Source: Chlorops oryzae (lineage: Eukaryota; Arthropoda; Insecta; Diptera; Chloropidae). Taken from it: DNA of 64,000 bases. Below the pieces are notes generated by a model, which was not told the origin of the DNA, searched no databases, and saw only the letters and a list, made by a program, of their open reading frames with translations. Positions within the stretch are counted from its first letter, which is position 1. Each line of letters starts with the position of its first letter. Shown here piece by piece: positions 56,740-64,000 of the stretch. The stretch spans positions 13,929,007-13,993,006 of the forward strand of contig CM035807.1 of NCBI GenBank assembly GCA_020466095.1, read 5' to 3'. The position numbers and the translations under genes are program-made.

Positions 56740-57297
56740 TGAGAGCAGACCACGAAGGGATTGCGTCTGCGATACAAGATCACTTTAAATCGAAAACTCT
56801 TTCGAGAAACTTGTTCGAGATGTACAAGTGCCTTATAAGGCCAATACTTACATATGGCTGCGAAGTTTGGTCCCTTAAGTCAAGCGAAGTTTCACGGCTG
56901 ATGTCACGAGAAAGAAAAATACTGGGGCGAATATACGGCCCACTAAAACTGGATGATAGTATGTACTTACAGAAGAACACGCTACAATTACGAACTAGAA
57001 ACAAAACAAAACATAATACGGCACATCAAATAAAAGCGAATGAAATGGCTAGGACATGTACATAGAATGAATTCAGTATGAACTGCGAAACAAACCTTTT
57101 CGAGAAATATAATTGGAACTGGATGCAAAGGAAGATCCAAAAAAAGATTGATGGATGATCTTGAAGATGACCTACAACGAATGCGCTTGAATAATTGGAG
57201 GAACAAAGCATTAGATCGGGAAAAATGGGAAAACATAGTTGAGGAAGCATTGGCCTATCCCGGATTGTACTTGTCCACGAAGGGTGTCCTTCGCTGA
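56740..57297 (+). mobile_element. Fragment of a non-LTR retrotransposon (C-terminal reverse transcriptase part)
   Basis: The frame from 56739 reads SKTLSRNLFEMYKCLIRPIL, then TYGCEVWSL and RKILGRIYGPLK, wording typical of the thumb region of insect non-LTR reverse transcriptases. After about 57000 the similarity moves to other frames (MKWLGHVHRMNSV; GRSKKRLMDDLEDDLQRM; NWRNKALDREKWENIVEEA) and ends at a TGA at 57295. At least two frame breaks and an internal stop make it inactive. It differs in sequence from the RTE fragment at 26934, so it represents another lineage. Confidence 0.75.
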
Positions 57298-60200
57298 CGC
57301 CGGTTAACATTTTAAATCCCTATGTAAAGTGCAACCCTTTCAGCTGCCTTGAATATATCAGATACATATCTCCTTTATTCAATATTAAAATAAGATGACC
57401 ACGTTGAAGTATTTCTTCGTTTACAGCAAAGGAAATTTGGTACATATTTGAAGGTGCTTATAGCCGGAAAGAACTCCATCTCTACAATTGGGGCCTCTTT
57501 AGCTCAAAAAACGTATAAGTTCGAAAATTTATTATGTTGAGACAAGTTATGACATAGGTTCTTGTAGCCCTGTGAAGAGCGGCCGGGGTAAAGCGGGATA
57601 ACGGCTACTTTAAGTGGCCCCGAATAGAGGATTTTTTTTTTGGCAATTGTTTGTGTTGATCAGACCCCTGCGGCAAACCCGTGAGTCCGCTTATATCTTT
57701 TGAAGGGTCCTAAATTTTTCTGTACAAAAATTCTTATTTGATTTGGGTTTTGATGGTAGTTATCCACAAGGAACGAGTAATTAAAATGTCAAAAGAAATG
57801 TGAAAATCTCTAATATCCGGTGACAAATTAAAGTCATTATTGCAATGAGACTGTGGAAATTTTCGTGACGAATTGCGCGCGGCGTTTAATTAACTAAAGT
57901 CAACTCCTTTTGGAGTAATTCAAAATAAGGAGAAAATACTACCTCAAGGAAATGATGGGAAAGGGAAACAAAATCGCCAATAATTGGAAGATTGTTAAAG
58001 GAGAAATTTGGAGAAATCTATTAATCAGTATTATATACATTTCGGATTTTTTTTAGTAGGCCCAGGATCATAGGTAATTTTTCAAGGTCGGTCCTTTGAG
58101 AACTTTAGAAAGTGAAAGCCAGAAAGAAGTTTCTAAGTCAGGCAAAGAGATGCTCGGGTCCTCATAGAAGAAGCCCGCACCTTTTGAGGGTAATTTGAAC
58201 TTGAGAGTGCGACCTCGGAAATTCCCAAAAGTATGATCAAAAACAGAAAAATGGAGCCTATCTGCTTAGAAGTTAATCTGTATGATATTACAGACTCCTT
58301 CAAGTAATTTGGGCCCCGAAAGAATGAGCAGAACTCTCTATTTATAAGGGAATTACCATGTAGTTGTAAGCCTGCCTGTTAAATAACCTGGGAAAATGAA
58401 TTCTCTAAAAATATTAGAAAAGCTCTTGGTACCGTCAGATCCCAGTTAAAAAGATTTTACTGTTTTATGAAATATTACTTTTTACTAAAATTTACATAAA
58501 GACTATCATTCATTCATTCATTATTTCATGCGATGTTTCTACAACACCAACATAAGAAGAGAATAGCAATCAGTTTGCGGCCCATGATGTTTCATATCGA
58601 TTCGTTGCCACATGAGAAAAATATATTAATTTTCACTGCATAACGAACAAGTGGAAACCCATAATCCAACTCTTTTGAAATTGTTTGTTTCAGACGAATC
58701 GCAACACGCTATGTTCTATTAAATATTGGTATTTCTGAGCATGTTCCGTGCCATCCAGCAGTATTGCAAGTCTGTGTACACATGCACCCAAGCATATTTA
58801 TTTACTTTGCTTTTATTTTTGCATCAATCGACGCCATTGTTAGCATTGCATTTGCATCGCGTGCGACCAGTTTTTCCATGGAACAATGAAAAGCAAAAAG
58901 AAAATTTTTAAGGAATAAAAAAAATGGAAGAAATTTTTTTTACTCCTTTTCCGTTTTTATTGACGTCTCTTTGAGATTGAGAGTCGAACTGAGCGCCTCG
59001 AATGCAATCAATAACTAAAAACAGTCACTGTGAAATCCTAAATCGTGCTCTTTCGTGTTTACTTGTCCATTTCCGATTCGATTTCGCAATGGAACATCAT
59101 GTCGGCATATTCAGAAACGCAGACACTTATGTGTGTATGTTCATGAAAGACGGTGCCTTTTGAACCGGAAGCTATTCACGCACTTATCTATAAAGCATTT
59201 TGAAAGGACTTAAAATGTCATTGCGAAATTCTAGCATCGATTAATTGAGGGCAGAGAAACTCAAATGGTTCCGATGGTTCAACGCTCAACTGAAGTAAGA
59301 CATTATTTTTTTTTAAACATTTCCAACTTGATTTTGCAACGAAAATGTGATTTTTTTTTTAAATAAGAAAATGCAATAAATTTATTTTCCAAAAAGAGCC
59401 TCCGCATGTTCGCATTGCATGACGGCACACAGTGGGATCGCTTCATTCAATTGAGTGCTAAAACTGTACAACGATGTTACTTCTCACCGAGTCTTATCTT
59501 AATGAAATTAAGAAAAAATCGAAGTTCCAATAAAATCGGCCACACCTACCTCCCGCCTCCATACAACACCAAATGAATCTTTCATATAAAATTTTGTTCC
59601 TTTCGTCAGAAGTTTTTAAAACTTTGCGCAAAGCTTACAATTGATAAAAACGAAAGACCCTGAAAGTTTCATTCAAAATCGGACAACGATGAATGTCATT
59701 AAAATCGCTTAACCTAAAAGTATGCTAAATAAATTTTCATATCATACCGCATTGGAAAGTCTGCGAATTTTTCATGAAAATCGAAAATCTGTTATTACTG
59801 TGCCGCCACTTAATTATACGAAAATTAAAAGAAGAGAGTATCTTATCTTCGTTTTTTACAATATAAAAAGGAAGAAAGACAGAGCATACCTTTTTTTCAA
59901 TTTAATCCATAAAAAAATGTAGGTATGTTATTTAAAAGTATAATTTGGTTCTGCATATATTTTTTCAGAAAATCATGCTATCTACATAATATCTTCGTTA
60001 AAGTGATAAGGAAGGACCAAATAGAAAGAAAAATGTGTTTCAGTTAGATTTTTTTTTTTGAAACTTTTGATCAAAAGTGACTCCTTTCGAGTCGTCTTTT
60101 TGATGAAAATAATTATTTGATGATTATAATCAAACATGCGATCGTTTTCTACTCAGAAATGATACTTTTATCAAAACCTAGCCGCTTCTCTTCTTGGGGA

Positions 60201-61788
60201 GTCATTTTCGACATAATTTGCGATTCCTTTTTGAATCATATTTGCTATTTGTTTCGATTGCTCAATACTTTGTCTTATACTTTCAGCACAACTCGCTTTT
60301 GGAACATAAAAATTAATCATTTGTGAGTCTTTTAATCGTGCATGTGATTAATCGCTTTTTAACTACACAATGCTACAAAAAAATTAGTTTTTCATACAAT
60401 TTTTTTCTAATGGTTATTTTATTCATGCTTTGACTTCCCCTGCTTGGATTCCAAAAAGAGTCATTGTGTTTATGGATTAAGTAGCGTTACTCGAGATATG
60501 TGCTCCAAATGTTTAAGAAAGTCAATTTTCTTCTACTTTGCCTCCATTATTTTGGGCCATAAATCAATTGACCGTATAAACATAGCCAAGCAGATAGATC
60601 ATTTTAATCTCGGAAAGAGTTGGGGACCTGTACGCAAATTTCAAGTTTGCCTAACACAACCAGCTCTTCGAACATCTAATTGTGAGCTTCTAATCGAGGT
60701 CAGAAACGCTTTATTTTTGGCTCAAAGGTCGTAAAAATTTTCACATACTGCTTCAAATCGTACAAGGAGATTTTTTGATGAAAAACTACAAAGTTTAAAG
60801 GAAATTGGATAATTTTGTGATTCTGCTAATTTAAGCACTAACCAAAAAAATTTCATCATTACTTTTTTTGAATTATGATTGTTTGAAAATTGGGATTTTT
60901 CACTCGAAATCCCACTGTGCGGCGAGCTCAACAATTTATGACGTTACTTTGTTCTTCAATGTGAGACGATCTACAGTCAAAAGGGCTTACAATAAGATAC
61001 GAGTATTGTGCCAAGTAATGGAAAAGTTTTGCACAAAAAAAAAAAAAAAAGAAAGAAATACAAATATTATTTTGAAATGTCATACACGCAACGGATGTAG
61101 GAAGAGAAATATATTTAAAATTTTGATTTACGATGCCATATGGTGCCAAAACAGTTCGAATCGAAGCGATTAGCGAATAGCACCAAATTTCCATTTTGAT
61201 GGCGTTTTTATGCATTTTTATGACCGAAACGAATCAAAATATATGAGATTGAGGATTCCATTATTTAAATGGGTCCATAAACACTTCATGCCCATTTCGC
61301 ATACCCAATTTTTTTTTTTTAAGAATGCATGAAAATAAATCTTCTTGACATATGAGTGGAAATGAAAATCATCCTTTTTTTGGTTGGGTTGACTTGACAC
61401 AACTTTATCTTGCCTTGGACGCACTTATGGACATATAAACACACCTACACAAATTTTAAGACTGATTTGAAAAGTATATTTTCGCCATTCAAGAGAGACT
61501 AGCACTTGTGACATCATTCGTTATGGCGTTTGTAGAGATAAGGGGTGTACGGTTCCCTAGGCCGAAGTTTTTCAAGTAGCCCAAAATATTAGGTGATACA
61601 ATTTTGTTTTGTTGTTCTTTTGGGAATTTACAAAATGGCATTTTTAACATAAAATTATCTTCAGAGGACCAAGGCTTCCTCTAGGTGGCTTCCAGTTATT
61701 TAGACTCTCTTTGGTCTTTGGTCTTAAGACCATCCTATAGCCGGGTTTCTAAATAAGCTGCAGGTTAATATTAAATCGATCTCTAAAA
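57298..61788. other. Intergenic DNA
   Basis: About 4.5 kb without a supported gene or recognised repeat. There are many chance AT-rich frames, the longest about 100 codons, none with a motif I can name. Confidence 0.4.
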
Positions 61789-62168
61789 GTGTGGCCGAGA
61801 ATTAAGTAGCGCAGGTTTTCGCATAAATATACTTAATATTAAATAATATTATTAGTAAGTGTGCTCAAAGAAGTTCTCTAGTGTTGTTTTTTCTTTATTT
61901 GAATCAAAAAAGTTTCATAAATTTCGTACCGGTTTAGTAGCTTTAGACCAGAAATAGTATATCCGATGGAAAAAATCTTAAATTTTTGAGATTTTTGATA
62001 TTTATGTCTTCAAGATGGAGCTTTTTCGGCTCACTTATTAGTACAGTTGTTTTCTTCATTTCTAAGGCTTAAACTTTGTTATAGCTAGGCAAATAAAATA
62101 TTAAACGGTTTACGAGATATAGCCAAAAGTAAAGGCAAAAACCTGCGCAACTTAATTGTCGGCTTCTC
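61789..62168. mobile_element. Mariner-like element with 34-bp inverted ends
   Basis: Left end 61789-61822 (GAATTAAGTAGCGCAGGTTT) and right end 62135-62168 (AACCTGCGCAACTTAATTGTC) are inverted copies with a few changes. The subterminal sequence TTAAACGGTTTACGAGATAT next to the right end is of the kind found in mariner elements. There is no transposase frame, so this is a deleted or MITE-like derivative of 380 bp. Confidence 0.6.
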
Positions 62169-64000
62169 TTCTCGAGTTCGATTTTAAACTGACTTGTAGC
62201 CAATCTACCGAAACCAAAGCTTAGGGAATTCCTTTATATATCAAGTACGCTCAGGAAGTGCAATCAAAATTTTGTTTACATTCGACGACCTCAAAAATGT
62301 GTCACGGTGTATTTCAAGGCCAATCATTCAATAAAGAAAATTGTTCTTCAAAAAGGATTTTTGACAGAATGAAAGCTTTAAGCCTTTCCGAAAACATCGT
62401 CATATCTCTTTTCCTTCAAAATATTTTGTGCACCACAAATTTAAAAAAAAATCAATTTCTGATTGTAGCTAAAAATCGCAAAAATCGTTGACCAAACAAA
62501 AATCCTCAGGTGAAAGCCTTTTCTTTCAGCATTTCGTTCATTTCATACAAAATGTCAATGGCGACAGCGAAAAACTGTTCGATTTTGTCTGTTCAGTCCA
62601 TTCTTTTTTGTCGCTTCCTGCTGTGCTTTCCTCGTTTGAATTTGCTGACTCTTCTTTCCTTCGTATAATAAGGACAAAAGAAAAAAAAATGCATGGAAAA
62701 TATATGATGACACAAGACATGAGAATTGCAAAAAAAAGCTCGAAAAATTTAAACTCTTTCAATTCCGCAATACTTTTGAGCTCTCGAAGCGCACAAACTT
62801 GAGAAGCAAGGAATGAAATATTTTTTCGAATTAAAGGAAGCATTTTATATGCTAACACGACACACATATATATTTACATACAGATAAGTATATATTTACC
62901 TGTTGGGCTATTAAATTGACGATCAATAACACGCTCCAACACGTTAAGCATCTCCAATGCAATTTATTATAAGACTGACCTATTTTTTCTAACCTTGCAA
63001 GAGTGTTGAGTAAGGTCTACCCAAAATAACAAAAAAAAAAAAAAAATATGGGAAATGCATCAAAAATAAAATATAAAAAGTTATGGAGGAAAATATGACG
63101 AAAGTTATAGAGGAAATTATGAAAAGGATGTTTGGGTGGATTCGTTGGGTGAAGACACTCAATCGATTGGGTTAATATACAATGCAGATGCAAGAAGGGG
63201 TTTTTTTTAAAGGTTTGTACAATATTGACTCTGTGGCGAGAGCAATAATTCTTAAGGTGCGTACCTACCTATACGGAATACTGGATAGAAGCAACGGGGA
63301 TAAAATCACTACCTACCCCTTAAGAAAAAATATTTTTCCAATATTTTTGACGGTGCTTGCGAGTATATCCGTGAATGATGAGACCTAGGGATGTTTGGGT
63401 ATCATGCTAAAAATTTCTATACGAAGCTCTTACGAGTGTCAAGACCATTATACCTCCCTTTACCTCATGCAGATGGAAATTTTAAAATTGAAAATGTCAA
63501 TTAAAGTAAATTTCTAGACCCACTCTCAGGTACAATACATATGAACCAAATTCTGTTTTAACACAGAAAAAATCGTGCAAAAAGTACATGAAGTAAAACA
63601 TGGAAAAAGCATAACAATAAATCTGTGGTTGACGGTCAAAACGGCTTAAGTCCAATTTTAAGCATAAATGCGTTTAGAACGGAAATTTGGTTTTTACATA
63701 GTCTACTTGCATTTAAAAATAAAAAAGGAATCCAAATCCCAATCCTGTTGTCCTGACAGTACGTTTCAAAACGACTTAAATCCACATTTCCCCGGAAAAA
63801 GGACTTATGTGACCATTTTCATGAAAAAACGACTAAAGTAACTGTCGGCATCGCGTCAAGTAGCGAAAATATTTTCATACATTAAAGGTGGCATTGTTTA
63901 GTCATACAAGGCGCCTTAAACTGTTCCTGGTTAAATGATACAGACTTATTTTTCTTTTTTATTGTCTTAGGCTAAAAATTTCCACATTTAAAATCGATTT
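62169..64000. other. Intergenic DNA to the right edge
   Basis: No supported gene. Two overlapping chance frames of about 105 codons at 62488-62867 lie on opposite strands and lack recognisable features. Confidence 0.4.

Overview
The window looks like nuclear DNA of a higher (cyclorrhaphan) fly. The genes have short introns of roughly 50-70 bp with GT..AG ends. The proteins are closest to what I know of Drosophila orthologues, while the spacers are very AT-rich, long and full of transposon debris. It does not read like D. melanogaster itself. A tephritid or other non-drosophilid acalyptrate fly is my best guess, not a proof.

Positions 1-26.3 kb are gene-rich. In order they hold: a possible 3' end of an unknown gene (2-118, +); eIF2D, also called ligatin (334-2182, +); cofactor-dependent phosphoglycerate mutase (3317-2413, -); a 254-residue protein resembling the PAAT/C10orf88 family (5627-4753, -); the histone-mRNA stem-loop binding protein SLBP (6725-7813, +); proteasome subunit Rpn2 (11215-8007, -); the clamp-loader subunit RfC4/RFC2 (12724-13751, +); and an ABCC4/MRP4-type transporter (16013-26279, +) whose first exon is separated from the rest by a 6.1-kb intron. 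The genes are unrelated housekeeping functions, arranged as convergent pairs (eIF2D/Pglym, SLBP/Rpn2) and one divergent pair (Rpn2/RfC4). SLBP and RfC4 both serve S phase, and RfC4 has a TATCGATA (DRE-type) motif upstream.

Positions 26.3-64 kb hold one further gene that I can support: a minus-strand type I membrane protein (43354-32057). It has a signal peptide, two six-cysteine EB-like modules on separate exons, one transmembrane helix, a basic Ser/Arg-rich tail and two phase-matched alternative terminal exons. The rest is introns, probable long 3' UTR and intergenic DNA.

The non-coding part is a catalogue of mobile DNA. It includes hAT-type MITEs with 8-bp duplications, a TTAA/CCCTTT (piggyBac-like) MITE family in at least four places, and three consecutive foldback elements beside RfC4. 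There are two copies of a 1.4-1.7-kb element that carries an ATC/ACC microsatellite core, one of them interrupted by a poly(A)-tailed retroposon. Also present are a dimeric Helitron-like repeat with a terminal hairpin, a mariner-like inverted-repeat element with a second diverged copy, two truncated non-LTR retrotransposon ends (one with a clear target duplication), tRNA-derived SINE copies and a possible LTR relic. I found no CRISPR array, no convincing functional tRNA or rRNA gene, and no clear evidence of an undescribed defence or metabolic system. The most unusual items are the RfC4-side foldback trio, the microsatellite-bearing element pair, the split tail of the membrane protein and the reading-frame break in eIF2D.
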